Numbered from the stretch's first letter, positions 50,001 through 62,007 are shown. The stretch: DNA of 64,000 bases from Epiperipatus broadwayi (GCA_028023455.1 JAQFVV010000049.1:4763149-4827148), one strand, 5' to 3'. The notes: a model not told the origin generated them from the letters alone. Translations and numbers: made by a program.

Positions 50001-51301
50001 GACATCAATACATAATAAGAAAAGGAAGAAGAAAATTATATATCTAATGATTTACATAAAAAATATTATTGCATTTGATATAGCACCAAACACCTCAGTA
50101 AGGAAGTTTTTTTCACCAAATACAAAGTTATAGTGGCATAGCACTAAATATATATTTACTACGAACCAATATCTATGATTATTCAAGCTTAATGAAAATG
50201 TATAGAAACAGTGAAGTAGAAAAAAGTCAGTTAGTTCCTATAACATATCATAAGTTATCAATTAAATAGACACAAGAACCAACATATGTTGGCATGCTTT
50301 TCAGCTAGAGATTAGATTTGAATAATCATTGCAAGTCACATATTTAATTTCTTATTTCCTGTTTTTCTATCCTCATTTTTTTCTTTTACTGGTGTTATAA
50401 TGATTATATTTATGTATGAATGTTGGCTAGTGATAGTGACTTTACTATTGATACCTAAATCTTGTTATATGGAAATATTTTTAAACTGTTCTCCATAAAA
50501 GAATTATAGTAATCAATAATCATTTCAAAGAGCAGAAGAGCCCATCTAGCTGTGATACTTTATAAACCTAACTTTATTCTATTCCACAATTATATTAACA
50601 ATATCAAATCTTTACTTTTAAGAGCAGTTATTTTTAGCTTACTCTTATCTGCTCTACAAACATTTATGGTATGCCTGATTAGTGAATAGATATCAGACGT
50701 TGTTATGGTGACTGATAATTCAAAGATTAAATAAATACACTTACATATTTAACATTCATTTAGAACTCATCTTTTGTTTATTTATATATATATATTAGAT
50801 ATGCCTGAAACTAAAACACAACGATTTGACATCAAGTTTACATAGATATGCAAACATATTAGTATTGGTTCAAAACCTTGCACTTATTTGTCCAAGTAAT
50901 ATAAGGAATAAAAGATATCTCCCTAGATTTATGTGTTTTAATTTAAACTTTGAATCTCGCTGATGAAGATAAATCCAGAAATGTGCCTTAGTACTACCCC
51001 AAATTAGTATTCATTGATTACTCAGGATTCCACCAGGTGGCTCTAGAATAGAGGGAATATAACATTCATACTGGCATTTGAAGATAAATTCAATCCACTA
51101 AATTTCATTGAATTTTTTCAGTAATAAAATGGAATAAATGGTTGGACAGTGGCTATGTATGTTCTTTACACTAATTGTTATGTTGTTGTTTTTAAATTTT
51201 GGTAAACTACTTTATTGTTAACGTTTACGTTCCAATATGCAATTATAATGTATTACTTTTCTACTGTTATCTATATATATATTTTATATTACTGTATATA
51301 T
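50001..51301. other. AT-rich DNA with one PLE-like motif
   Basis: CTGATGAAGATAAATCCAGA then AATG at 50961-50985 has the CTGATGA-hairpin-GAAA layout of the PLE 3' ends. No coding sequence of a PLE is seen before it. Nothing else is recognised. Confidence 0.35.
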
Positions 51302-51396
51302 AATAATATAGGGTATATGAGCACAGACTTTCAGATGACCCATCACTCTCCATTCTATCTAATAACACTGATACACTCAAGCACATATATGCTGAA

Positions 51397-51468
51397 AAGA
51401 TAAATAATCACCAATATACGTATTTCATGCTAAACCAGCAATCATCAGTTGGTCCAGATTATCATCTC
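51397..51468 (-). ncRNA. Type I hammerhead ribozyme, inverted copy
   Basis: The same 72-nt fold on the minus strand, with stem II identical to the right repeat and stem I fully paired. It lies in the truncated inverted copy. Confidence 0.72.
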
Positions 51469-51545
51469 ACACACATATATACTATAAGTGCTCAGATATA
51501 TATTAAGATAGACAATCTTCATACTTTAATGGACAGGCTCCAATC

Positions 51546-51806
51546 AGATTGTCTATCTTAATATATATCTGAGCACTTATAGTATATAGGTGTGTGAGAT
51601 GATAATCTGGACCAACTGATGATTGTTGGTCTAGCATGAAATACGTATATTGGTGATTATTTATCTTTTCAGCATATATGTGCTTGAGTGTATCAGTGTT
51701 ATTAGATAGAGTGGAGAGTAATGGGTCATCTGAAAGTCTGTGCTCATATACCCTATATTACATATATAGACACAGGTATATAATAAGCCTGTGTTTCAGT
51801 TATTAC
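51546..51806 (+). repeat. Left terminal direct repeat (pLTR-like)
   Basis: From AGATTGTCTATCTTAATA to CAGTTATTAC. About ten differences from the right repeat over 261 bp. Contains the hammerhead at 51596-51667. Confidence 0.9.
51596..51667 (+). ncRNA. Type I hammerhead ribozyme, left repeat
   Basis: Seen directly: CUGAUGA (51616-51622), a stem II hairpin UGUU-GGUCU-AGCA, GAAA (51638-51641), a short stem III (AU-ACGU-AU) and H17 = A at 51649. Stem I pairs ACCAA (51611-51615) with UUGGU (51650-51654). After a UGG bulge, AUAAUC pairs with GAUUAU (51655-51660), and GAGAU pairs with AUCUU. All invariant core bases are present. Predicted cleavage is after 51649. Weak points are a U.U mismatch at 10.1/11.1, where G-C is usual, and a two-pair stem III, so a monomer may be slow. 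Hammerheads of this short-stem-III kind are known to work better as dimers. Confidence 0.75.
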
Positions 51807-52016
51807 ATTGTAGAGATGTCTGCCCATCCTTGCATATGTATTAAATGGATTATGTCCTGTACATGTGGGGCTCAGATTGACTTTAGGTCAACATGGGTGT
51901 GACAAGAATCTTGGCCTCAGGGTGGCCTTCGAGCATTCCATCATCAGATTTTCATTGGATGGACGGTTGAAGAGTTGTAGTGTGTAGTAGATTGGAGCCT
52001 GTCCATTGAAGTATGA
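51807..52016 (+). pseudogene. Possible GIY-YIG remnant between the repeats
   Basis: In one frame IKWIMSCTCGAQIDFRSTWV, and after a one-base shift CDKNLGLRVAFEHSIIRFS. C-x-C-G-(x)n-T followed by L-x-x-R-V-x-x-E-H is the usual spacing of a PLE GIY-YIG nuclease (strand, then R and E-H helix). If right, the element is a deletion derivative of a Penelope element that kept only the end of its nuclease. Short and broken, so uncertain. Confidence 0.4.
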
Positions 52017-52277
52017 AGATTGTCTATCTTAATATATATCTGAGCACTTATAGTATATATGTGTGGGAGATGATAATCTGGACCAACTGATGATTGCTGG
52101 TTTAGCATGAAATACGTATATTGGTGATTATTTAACTTTTCAGCATATATGTGCTTGAGTGTATCAGTGTTATTAGATAGAGTGGAGAGTGATGGGTCAT
52201 CTAAAAGTCTGTGCTCATATACCCTATATTACATATATAGACACAGGTATATAATAAGCCAGTGTTTCAGTTATTAC
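52017..52277 (+). repeat. Right terminal direct repeat (pLTR-like)
   Basis: The counterpart of 51546-51806 with identical ends. Contains the hammerhead at 52067-52138. Confidence 0.9.
52067..52138 (+). ncRNA. Type I hammerhead ribozyme, right repeat
   Basis: The same fold 471 bp downstream: CUGAUGA 52087-52093, GAAA 52109-52112, cleavage after 52120. Stem II is UGCU/AGCA (a C-G pair, where the left copy has a U.G wobble), loop GGUUU. The outermost stem I helix has one A.A mismatch from a T-to-A change. Self-cleavage at both repeats would release a 471-nt RNA, the size class of retrozyme circles. Confidence 0.75.
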
Positions 52278-52839
52278 TGTATATAATAAATAAACATGTT
52301 TTTTTTTTTTTAAGTATAGTATAATTCTTCATATGTAACAAATTAATTTTAGATTCCATATATATTTCTAAACATAGTTAAAAATAAACAAATCTAAGCA
52401 AATATATATATTATAATTTAAGGTAAAAAAATATATAATGTAAATTATTAAACGATTCAGTAATAAGCAAGCATATTATTTCCTCAATGAAACAATTATT
52501 TGTTAATTATTTAATTGTATAAAATTTGCAATAAAACTAAACAAAATTACTCACGGACAAGTAATTTTCAAAATCTGATTTAAAAAAGAAAATTTGAAAT
52601 AAATAAAACATTTAATAGATAATTAATGATTTTAAAGAATTAAAACTGCGGAACACAATTATTTTAATAGTTACGATTACTTACAAGCTACGAACAATCA
52701 GACGGATGTAACATACAATAACACGGGGAAATTTGATTGGTAGCGAGATTTTAAAGAAATGTTTGGGTAAATTATCCAAAATAATTTATAGAAAGTTATT
52801 TAAAAGTAAAAATTTAACAATGAAAAATTCAAAACGTTA
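52278..52839. other. AT-rich DNA, nothing recognised
   Basis: A 12-T run near 52301 and no motif. Confidence 0.4.
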
Positions 52840-53320
52840 ATTTAGAATTAATATATATTCATTAGCTGATAGTATGAAGAAGAAATATGAAAATATTTTT
52901 AAATGATTCATTTAGAATTCTGTAAAAATAGATAAAAAAAAAGTTATTAATAACATAAAGAAATATAATTATGAAGTGATAAGAAAAACAAAATGGAGAA
53001 TAAACATATTAAAACTATAAAAACTTCTGGAAAGGCCAAATTGTTTTTGAATTAAGAAACAATATCAATAAACTTATTCTTAATAAAAAGGATATGAAAT
53101 ATGTGAAACATTCTGCACAGAACTATATGGTAATAAAGGACAATAAGGAAAGTTCTTATAATTACAACGTTATCTTTTGAAATTCGAAATATTTTAAATG
53201 AAGAAGTGAGAGATGCAATTAAAATTATAAAGAATAAAGAGGCTCCAGGAAATGATTTGGCAAAGCTTTAAATTAAATGTTTTAATGATGAAGATATACC
53301 AGATGAAGGGAAGAATAAAT
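52840..53320 (+). mobile_element. RTE LINE copy 4, 5' part
   Basis: Corresponds to 5715-6250 of copy 1. It reads KKYENIFK and KYNYEVIRKT in the linker, then LNEEVRDAIKIIKNKEAPGN, which is the RT entry (LNEEVRHAIKCMKKGKAPSN in copy 1). Broken by stops. It ends where a non-LINE segment begins. Confidence 0.78.
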
Positions 53321-53560
53321 AACAGTACCAAACCCTCCATACAGTAGGCTATCAGGTGCAAGCCTTTGTAATTATTGGATGCAGGAATATTTGTACATAA
53401 AATTCCTAACTAGTGCCTATTCACCCAAAATCCCCAGACTAGTTTCTAGCTTGTGGCTCTCATCAGTGAGGAGTCTAGGAAATGTGATGAGGAAGAATAT
53501 GTAGTGATATTGATATTTAATAGTTTTCTAAAAGATCTTATGTTAAAATTTCTACAACTT
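53321..53560. repeat. Dispersed repeat inside RTE copy 4
   Basis: The part 53333-53407 (CTCCATACAGTAG...GGATGCAG...CATAAAATTCCT) aligns with 63920-64000. The next part (CCCCAGACTAGTTTCTAG, GTGGCTCTCATCAGTGAGG) resembles block A/B of the mosaic at 44 kb. Likely an unrecognised non-coding retroelement inserted in the LINE. Confidence 0.55.
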
Positions 53561-53984
53561 TACTATATATTTGGGTTCATATCAATCAAAATAATCTTGA
53601 CTTACTTGTAAAGCAATCGTTTATTAATTATACTAGGAAAAAAAAATAATGCTAGGCACAATATCAAGTATAGAATATTTAATATGAAATATATATATAA
53701 TTAATAATTACAATTTGTGTGGTTGTATAATAGAAAAAAAAGACAAAGTAGAGATTATATTTTATTTGTTCTACATTTTTGTTTCTACATATCTATATAT
53801 GAAATAATGAAAAATCCATTTAAAATAATAAATTTTATTAAATGTTAACTATAGCAGTTCTAGCAATGAGATCAAGCTCCATATTACTGCATAAATATTA
53901 AAAGATGTAGAAGTCTTATTTTCTAATATTGTTATTTAATTAATAATATAAAAGAGATTCAAAAGTAACTATAACACATTAGAT
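53561..53984. other. AT-rich DNA inside RTE copy 4
   Basis: Not homologous to the LINE. It continues the interruption between the two halves of copy 4. Confidence 0.35.
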
Positions 53985-54790
53985 TAAAGGCAAGCTTATT
54001 AAATGAAGTTATAGAAAAGATCAATAATTATAAGAAGCTATATTATTTTGGATTTGTAAATTATAAAAAGTCATTTGATTTTTATAAGCATTTAAATGGT
54101 GATTAATACAAAAGACACTAAGACAGAAACTAGGATATAAAATTTTTTTAAAGAATATTTGTCAAAGTGCATCAGAAGTGATTAAATTTCATGGTGGCAA
54201 TATGTATGTTAACAATGGATATGGGAATACCATAAAATGATTTCATTTTTCTAAAACATTTTCACTGCAGATATATAAAAAAAAACATTTTCTGGATTAA
54301 AATTAAATTTAAGTGAATAAAAATAAACTGAGATTGCTTAAGTAGTTCTTATTCATTTTATAGATAACAAAATAGTTTATGCAAATAATGTTTCAGGAAG
54401 TGTTACAAAAACTATCAGTTAAAAACACTAATTTAATATTAATAAAAAACTAAATTAAAATCAATGACTTTAAAAAAAGTTGAGATAATAGTAAATTGAA
54501 GAGAAGTTTGTATATATATACTTTGGTCTAATTCTGAATATTGTTCAATCATAATAGATAAAATTAATCATAAAATTAAACGTGAATGGAGAGCCGGTGA
54601 TAATTTGAAAAATATTTTTTTTAAATGTGCTAATCAGTTTTTTTCTATGAAATTAATTTTTTGGGGGGATATTTTATAGAAAATCAATTCAAAAATTTCA
54701 GATCACCCAATAGAGCATAGATTGAAGTACATTGAGAATCACAAGATGCAAAATATGGGTAAGAATATTAAACACAATTAATGGATTATT
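53985..54790 (+). mobile_element. RTE LINE copy 4, RT and 3' part
   Basis: Corresponds to 6440-7230 of copy 1. It reads EVIEKINNYKKLYYFGFVNY then KKSFDF (motif A aspartate lost), a degraded RQG, and DNKIVYANNVSGSVTKTIS near 54370 in place of FADDIVVFANN. After that NHKIKREWRAGDNLKNIF replaces RIKLGWSAFGRNNLK. The most decayed copy of the family. Confidence 0.7.
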
Positions 54791-55444
54791 ATTCACATCT
54801 ACTCATCACCACAAAAAAATATAACTCTTTGTCTTGTTTTTTCTTCATTATCAAAATCTCTACAGATTTTCTGCATTATTCACATTTCAAACTGTTGCAG
54901 AACATTTTTTAAATTTTTTGTTGGGATTATTTTATTTTTATTTACATCTCAGAAATTACCTACTGCATGCAATCTTATTCACAATTAATTTATCCTCTAT
55001 GTTCTATTATTAATTATATGGTCAACAAAATCTATATTTAGCATTTTACCTTATGTACATTCTATAAAATGAGTACTTTCTGTATATATTTTAAATATTT
55101 TTTAGTGTTCTCTACTGAATCAACTCCTCCTAAGTTTCCTATTAAAGTTTGAAATGACAAAGTTTTGTTTTTGTTGTTTGAAATTAACTTATTGTTTAAA
55201 TCATCAGGAAAATGGTGATGAATCTATCATGTGATTCAGTGAGTGGTGCTAATATTAGCAATTCAAATACACCATATTCAAACTTTGTCACATGCAGAAA
55301 TTATTAGTAATCAACAAAAAAATCAGCAATAAACTGCAAATAACAAAATTAATAATTTTTGAACTCATTCTAAAACTAATACAAGATTTAGAAGGACAAA
55401 TGCAGATGATATTAAAAGATTAGATCTCACTACAACTCAAAAAA
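54791..55444. other. Unclassified AT-rich DNA
   Basis: No motif. It precedes an 11-C run (55451-55461) that marks the approximate start of the next LINE. Confidence 0.35.
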
Positions 55445-55483
55445 ATTAGACCCCCCCCCCCGACAACTGGACCAACAAAATGC

Positions 55484-56760
55484 TTGAAGTTACTAATGAA
55501 AAGTTTAATAATTCAGTATCTGGGGGCTTATTCATATTGCTTAAAAGATTTTTCCCCTATGTCTATTGTGATGTCTGCTACAAATAAGAATATATCTTTG
55601 TATTGCTTTCCACATCAGTTATTACATGACACAATTAACATAAACTCTGGGACTCCATACAAAGTATTGCTTATTTACCCAAATCCTACATACCTGGAAA
55701 TTCAATTTATTGAAAAATTGCAAAAATAAACAGTTCAAAACATTGAATGAATTTGAGCTTATAACAGTTGATGAAGATCATCAAAGCTGCATCACAGGGG
55801 TGCTTCAAAACATTTTCTTTGGGTATTCACTTAATGACTTCTGAGAAATGATGAAGCCATTTAGAAAAGTTAACTTATTTAAACAAATCTATCTAATGAA
55901 TACACCTATGAATAGAAAACAATAGTTTTGAATTCAGCTGCAACTTTTTACAAACATTAATCTTAACAATATCCCCACAAAGGTTCTAAATCAAGAAGCA
56001 ACACTGTGTTTATATATTTCATGTTTGAATCCATGATATTATGTCGGTGGTAATTAAGGACATCTTTCCAGCTGATGCTTACATAACAGAAAAATTACCA
56101 CAAAGATATCTGATAAGCAATTACATCTGCAATGCTGACCTTAACAGCAATACCAAATATCTAAATCAACTGCCTCATATTATAACTACAAATATAGAGG
56201 GCCTCCCTAATGACTCAAACAATGATTCTTCAAAACAAGCTTATCTAAATGACTGCACTCAAACAATCTCCCATCCACAAGACAACTAACTACTTAAATC
56301 CATTGCATTAACTAAGATTACAGGAGACAATCAACCAAATTAATCTCAAATAAAAAGTAAAGAAAATTTTCAACACATTGTCAACAAAACCTCATTACAA
56401 ATAATAGAAACATTACTACCAGTTCTCAAACCAGTGAACCACAACCCCACTACTCCTACTGAGAACAAAAGAAAAACAGATCAACAGATAAAAAAAAAAG
56501 TTAATTGATACTCAAAATATCAACACCAACAATCAATCACATTATATTGATCAAATATTAATGGAAATCTGTCACATTATAGAAAATTTAGAAAATCACT
56601 TACAGCAATACACAATTCAAAAGGACACAAAATCTTATGCATTAGCCAAAATTTAACAACAATTCTAATTAGAAAGCTACTAAAACCAGCATTCCTTATT
56701 ATTCTTTCACTAATTAGCAGAATATAACACTGAATCACAAAAATGTATATAACAAATAAA
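55484..56760 (+). pseudogene. Putative ORF1 of the Tx1/L1-like LINE
   Basis: Two open stretches (55484-55729 and 56041-56289) plus in-between sequence that reads as polar protein: IQYLGAYSYCLKDFSPMSIV, and VVIKDIFPADAYITEKLPQR. No RNA-binding or zinc-finger motif is recognised. The ORF1 assignment rests only on position upstream of the endonuclease. Confidence 0.35.
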
Positions 56761-56779
56761 CCTCTTCCTATTAATTGAA

Positions 56780-57485
56780 ATGAAAATTAAAATCACTTCA
56801 CTAAATATTAGAGGAATCAACTCCATTGCAAAGTTATATCAATTAAATCAATGAATAGACATTATTTAGCCACATGTTATTGGAGTGCTAGATATTAAAA
56901 TCTACATCGACTAAAAATTAACCCTTCACAATATCTAAGTAAGCAAGGCTTCTGTGCATGCTCCAGAGACAACTAATCTCCATCAGTTGGAACCAGAATT
57001 GTTAGAGCCACAGTATGCACCTTCGCAACATTTAAAATTCTTTTTATTGATTCTCATTTATTAATTACAACATTTTTACCATCATGTCATAATAACCAAT
57101 GTCAAAATTTGAATACATTCCCTCCAGGCCAAAAAATTTATCCAGTATTATGCTTAACATTAATTCAATAATTGGATCTTTTACTCACCTAACTGTATTA
57201 ATGGTTGGCTTTAACCTTCAATACACTGAATTTACATAAAATGGCTTTATCAGCTTGTCACCCCCCTTATGAGTATACAGGATTTTCTAACCAATAATGC
57301 AGTTACCTTTCATAACAAATAATATGCAACCCTCATTGACTTTGGGCTTCTATTCACCAATGTTGCACATTCTATTTGACCTTAATATTAATCCCATTCC
57401 CTGCTCTGATCACTCCACACAAACCATCACAATTAACTTAAATCACCTACACATAACCAATATACAATTTGAAAAAACTACATGA
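56780..57485 (+). pseudogene. LINE AP-endonuclease domain
   Basis: From ATG 56780: MKIKITSLNIRGINSIAKLY is the N-terminal strand with the catalytic Asn region of APE-type endonucleases. A stop follows within 30 codons. The C-terminal part, 57297-57485, reads LTLGFYSPMLHILFDLNINP then IPCSDHSTQTITI, where SDH holds the catalytic Asp and His. The middle is poorly readable. Confidence 0.7.
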
Positions 57486-58199
57486 ATTTTTCTTCCATCA
57501 ACTACCACAGAATCTTTGTTTTTGAAGATATATAAAATGCTATGTAAATTGAAAGGATTAACCATTGATCCAGTTCAAAAATATCTTGCATTTATAAACA
57601 TAATTTACTTTAATCTTCACCATTCTACACAAAAAATCTACTCTTCCCTTTCATCTTTTTGCAATTGGCTGATGAGATTTACAAGTGAATAGCTACAGAA
57701 AATACTACCCATCATATTTGTCAGTAGATATACAGGAGTATTCAACATACAATAAAACTTGTCAATGACTTAAAGAATATCTTGCAATCAAAAAAGGAAA
57801 ACCCTGTCTCAGTTAATGACACACTTGGACTCAGGGATATATTAGTTAGGCACTAGACCACCCTTTCATGATCAGAATCCCAATGGGAATGCAAATTGAA
57901 GAGGCCACCTATGCTGGTCACAACATGATCCATCCTATTTGCCATTATTTCCAGAAAAAAACTACAAATTCATCCTGATTTCAATCCAACTCCAGGCTAT
58001 TTTGGACCTCCAGCAACACATGAACCATTCTGTATTGATCAGTTTAATGATAAGCTGGCAACCATTCACAAAATGTCATTCAGGAATTAAAGGAAAACCC
58101 AATTTTATATTTTTTCATTTTAGTCAATTCACTAATAGATATCTGTGTAGCCTTGCTAACTGTCTCTCACAGAAAATATATCTAATTAAAGGCTTATAT

Positions 58200-59690
58200 A
58201 CCGAACATTAATATCTGCAATTTCTATCCTCCAGCCTATCTCCATGGGTCCATTAGACATAAAAATCTAAAAAAAAATCATAAAAGGCTAATTAGAGGTA
58301 CACTTACTTCCCCTGATTTCACTAATGTTTAAAACAATTTAAAATGCTATGCAACAAAATGAAAAAAATATGCACCCATGGTTAGACAGAATGACATTGA
58401 AGCAGCCTTTGAGTCAGTTCACATTAAAACATTAATAGATATGCTTGCTAAAACTACAATACCAACTATATTATTATATGTAATCAATCACCAACCTAAT
58501 AGTAATCTGTAACATACACATACTTTTAATAGAAGAAATTCAAATTCTTTCTTTCCTACTCAATCCATTTCCCCAGGAACACCACAAGCTCACTTCTATT
58601 CATTTATTACCATCAATCCTCTTGTAATACAAATTCAGCAAAAACTAACTGGTATCCATACCCCCCACATAGAACAGATCATCTCATGTATTACATATAT
58701 GGATGACATATCTGTCTTCCTATTTTTATACAAATTATTGTCTATACTTCAAAAATACTTCAAAACTATGCATCCACTCACAAACTAAATTGCAATCTTA
58801 ACAAAAGTGCTGCATGGTCACTATATACCAATAAACTACTTACAAAAATCTTTAAATGAAAACCCACCATGTTTTTGTTTTTCCATTTTGTTTGGGGTTA
58901 TGTGGAATGAGGCAAAACATATCAAACAAACTTAAGAATCCTACACTAAAAATTACTACTTTCTTATCCAAAACATACCTTTCCATCTATTCAAAAATCC
59001 ATCAGTTCAATATACTTGTTATAACAAAGATAAATTATTAGACACCCCTAATTAAATTCACAAAAGTATTTATATCTACCATTTCTTCCCCTTGTCAAGA
59101 GCTTCTGTGGGTGAAAAATGGTTCCATATGTCTTAAACAGCTTAGTCAACCATCTACTCAAAATGGATTGGGGCTTCATTACCTTGAAACACTCAGAATT
59201 CAGAGGCTAGTTAATCTACTTGAATTACTCTTACTCACTTCAGCAAACATCAATGTTTAATTTTCATATCATGTACTGAAAATTCCCCACCAACATCTCT
59301 TATTAAATCAGTATGAAATATACACATATGAAATATCTACACCCTGTTGGTAAATACACCTACTGGTAAATCCATACCTTGCTATACCCTAATACTATTT
59401 CTGCTGTAAATTCAGTCATGTTAGCAATCTACAATAAACAATTATTACACAAATTTCTGACATGGCCACTAGAGCCAAAATTATTTGATTTTGTAATCTA
59501 ACTTAACCTGCATGCCGTACCTACCTTGTTCTTTGTCAGATATCAATGACTGTACAAACACATTGATCTATTCTGTGGACTATGCCATGCAGCTGAAGAA
59601 ATATTGCAACATATTTTCTACTCATGTCAAACCTTGAACAAAATTCATGATCTCATCTTGAATACCTATAGGTAACCAAAACTATCAATT
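58200..59690 (+). pseudogene. LINE reverse transcriptase and C-terminal CCHC
   Basis: Motif A NDIEAAFESVHIKTLIDML (about 58390), motif B SPGTPQAHFYSF (about 58574, where G-S-P is usual after GTPQ) and motif C ITYMDDISVF (about 58693). The far C-terminus has FCGLCHAAEEILQHIFYSCQ (59571-59630), a C-x2-C-x8-H-x4-C cluster of the type found at the end of L1/Tx1 proteins. The segment 57939-58211 is open but outside the core. Frames change several times. Confidence 0.75.
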
Positions 59691-59960
59691 CAGCTAATAA
59701 AATGTTCATATCAACAGTCTATCACACCATAGCCTGGGAAAATACATTTATACTATTTGGATTTTGGTGTATTTAATGCACATTTATTCTAGAAAATATA
59801 ACCAGGTGACATCCATCAACATTTATAAACAAAATTAAGCAAGTTAAAGATATGGATTCCAATATTGCTCCTCCAGACATACTTTTGGCAAATTGGTCCT
59901 TTTTGCAGTAACCAGCGAACCTCTAATTTAAAACAGTACAAACCACTGCTCAATTGTTAG

Positions 59961-60783
59961 TGTTGTTGGTTTTTATATATTGAGCTATGCTCTAGCAACC
60001 TAAAGATATTTAAAAACTTTGATACTTAACTATAAATTACAAACGAGTGATGTAACTTTAAATATTGAACAATTTAAAGACAAAAAAAATATTGCCACTG
60101 TAACCTTTGCAATCAAGCCTGTGTAAATTTTGTAAACAAAGTTTAATAAAATTATTGTTGAAAATTAATAATGATGCTGATGATGATAACAATAATAATA
60201 ATAAATTATTATAACAAAAAAAATGAAAATTTTTATTGTCGTTGCACAAATAAATAAATAAAACTTTGCTTTATAATGAAAGAAATCTGATTATTTATTA
60301 AATTGTTACATTAGTATATGCAATATAGATTATATTAAACTTTCAAAGATCAGTCCGATGATCTCTCACTTCTATAGCAAATAAATAATTAAATATTGTT
60401 AAATATGATAAAAAACAATATTATACAACAAGTTGAGAGATTAGATGAGAATTCATAAACATAATATTTCAAATTGACTTCTTAACAAAAAAAAAACATA
60501 TTTATGAATAAAATATTCAGTTTTCAATTCTTATTGGATTTTTTTATCATGAATTATTGCTTTCTGGAACTTTCAGTGAATGAGAGAAAATCTAAAGTTG
60601 CAAACCATGCTTGGTGTCATAAGATATTCTAAAAAATACATTTTGTTTTGTAAGTGAGAAATAATGTTAAACTTTCTTTCTTAAAGTGAATGAGGATAAT
60701 TAGAATTCAGTAGAATAATTAAGTAAACCATTCACTGATCATTATTAGTAATTTGCTATTGTTTTTCACTCTCATAAAATTGA
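59961..60783. other. AT-rich DNA, nothing recognised
   Basis: A (AAT)n/(GAT)n stretch at 60170-60205 could be the LINE tail or an independent microsatellite. Confidence 0.4.
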
Positions 60784-60896
60784 TTTTTTTTTGTATCCAT
60801 AACATTGGCTGGGAGGTGAACCTGCAACAACCGTCTGCAATTAACTGATTGCTTGCAAGGCAGCTGCACTGACCTCTCGGCTAACAATGCTTGACA
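60784..60896 (-). mobile_element. tRNA-derived SINE, copy 2
   Basis: On the minus strand: TGTCAAGCATTGTTAGCCGA, A-box TAGCCGAGAGG, B-box GGTTCACCTCC, and a poly-A tail (the T-run at 60785-60792). GCCGAGAGGTCA and the long variable region resemble tRNA-Leu/Ser. Clear target duplications are not seen. Confidence 0.85.
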
Positions 60897-60904
60897 TATT
60901 AGTT

Positions 60905-60965
60905 ATTTGATTGTCTTTACAAAAGTTTGAAATTGTTGATTGTTATTGATATTGGGATTGTCTAA
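60905..60965 (-). repeat. Short dispersed repeat (copy 2)
   Basis: Reverse-strand match to 8866-8925. Confidence 0.6.
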
Positions 60966-61130
60966 GTCTTGACTGGTTTTTAATTATATGTATATATATA
61001 AACTTTACAAGGATAAAGCTAAACTAGTCAATAAATAATTAAAATTATCCCAAATCCAAAACTCAACCAGACTAGCCAAGACTTCTCAGGTGTAAAGAAC
61101 TACAAAACAACACCATATTTATATTGAACA

Positions 61131-61445
61131 TTACCAAAAAAAAAATCCATTTACTTCCCATCCACCATTAATATTAAAAGAACTTTTAAATAAGTTAATT
61201 GCTTCAAAATAATAAATTTTCAATAATAAAGATTCTTTAATTCTTTTTATTTCATTTCTCTCAAAGAAGACAACCGTAGCTTCATCAAAGTTAGTAGTGT
61301 GGCCTGTATCTTTTTCATAGACATACAAAGCAGAACTAAGATATTTATTTCTAACCCTACTTTTATGAACCTTTATTCTTTCATTTAAACTCAAACTACT
61401 CTGATCTATGTAAACCTTCTTACAAAAACAAAGAATAAAATACAC
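61131..61445 (-). pseudogene. PLE-C GIY-YIG endonuclease (minus arm)
   Basis: MYFILCFCKKVYIDQSSLSL is the GIY-YIG entry (Y-F-I...V-Y-I), with G of YIGQ changed to D. NERIKVHKSRVRNKYL is the R...H helix. EKDTGHTTNFDEATVVFFER, then IKRIKESLLLKIYYFEAINL and SFNINGGW, are the C-terminal His, Glu and Asn features of PLE nucleases. It is open for 104 codons and is the best-preserved nuclease of this family. Confidence 0.82.
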
Positions 61446-62007
61446 TACACCAGGAATAGTCTTCTTATCAAAAATTTACTTTGTATTATTTAATAAATTA
61501 TTCAATGTAATACCCCTTTTCCAAGCAATTTTCTTATTTCCAAACAAACTGCTATTCTTACATACAATTTTATAAGAATTCAACTTAAATGGCAAAGAAA
61601 TAAAATCATATTTTTTCTTTATCCTTAACAACCTTACAAATATTACTATTAAATAAAATACTTTAAACAAATTTATCAGAGTAGCCAACACCCAAATAAT
61701 CTTTATAAAATTGACCTTTCTGAAACAAAGCTACTCCACTAGAATTATTTAATTTCTTATTTCTATAACAATAATTTTCTTAAAGTAGCTACTTTATGAG
61801 ATACAGATTGATAGCTATCAGGTTTAATTATAGACCTTAATTTTTTACTTTTAACAAAATGAATGCATACAAAACAATTAGTTTTTAAATTTCTAATGAC
61901 CAAAAAATCTAAAAAATTTTCTTACCAAAATCTAATCCCCCTCCTTCTACCACATATCTTATAGAAGGATCAAAACAAATAAACTCATTTACAAATTCCT
62001 TCAATTT

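Larger units (their letters stand above)
51302..52277 (+). mobile_element. Short PLE/retrozyme-like element with hammerhead repeats
   Basis: Two 261-bp direct repeats, 51546-51806 and 52017-52277 (offset exactly 471), flank a 210-bp unique part. A truncated inverted copy (51302-51545) adjoins the left repeat. It contains the repeat plus 27 bp of the unique part's end, so it is the same element joined head to head. The outer flanks share ACTGTATATA-TAATAA (51290 and 52276), a likely target duplication with one TA difference, which suggests that the whole inverted unit inserted once. Each of the three repeats carries a hammerhead fold. Terminal direct repeats with hammerheads are known in Penelope elements (pLTRs) and in animal retrozymes. 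Confidence 0.8.
55445..59960 (+). mobile_element. Tx1/L1-like LINE (dead)
   Basis: About 4.5 kb on the plus strand with an A/C-rich coding strand unlike its surroundings. Order: an ORF1-like region (55484-56760, no motif recognised), an AP endonuclease starting MKIKITSLNIRGIN at 56780, the SDH box at about 57408, RT motifs at 58390-58710 and a C-terminal CCHC at 59574. This order and the CCHC point to the Tx1/L1 side rather than RTE. Stops are frequent, so the copy is inactive. Its true 5' and 3' ends are not certain. Confidence 0.75.
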
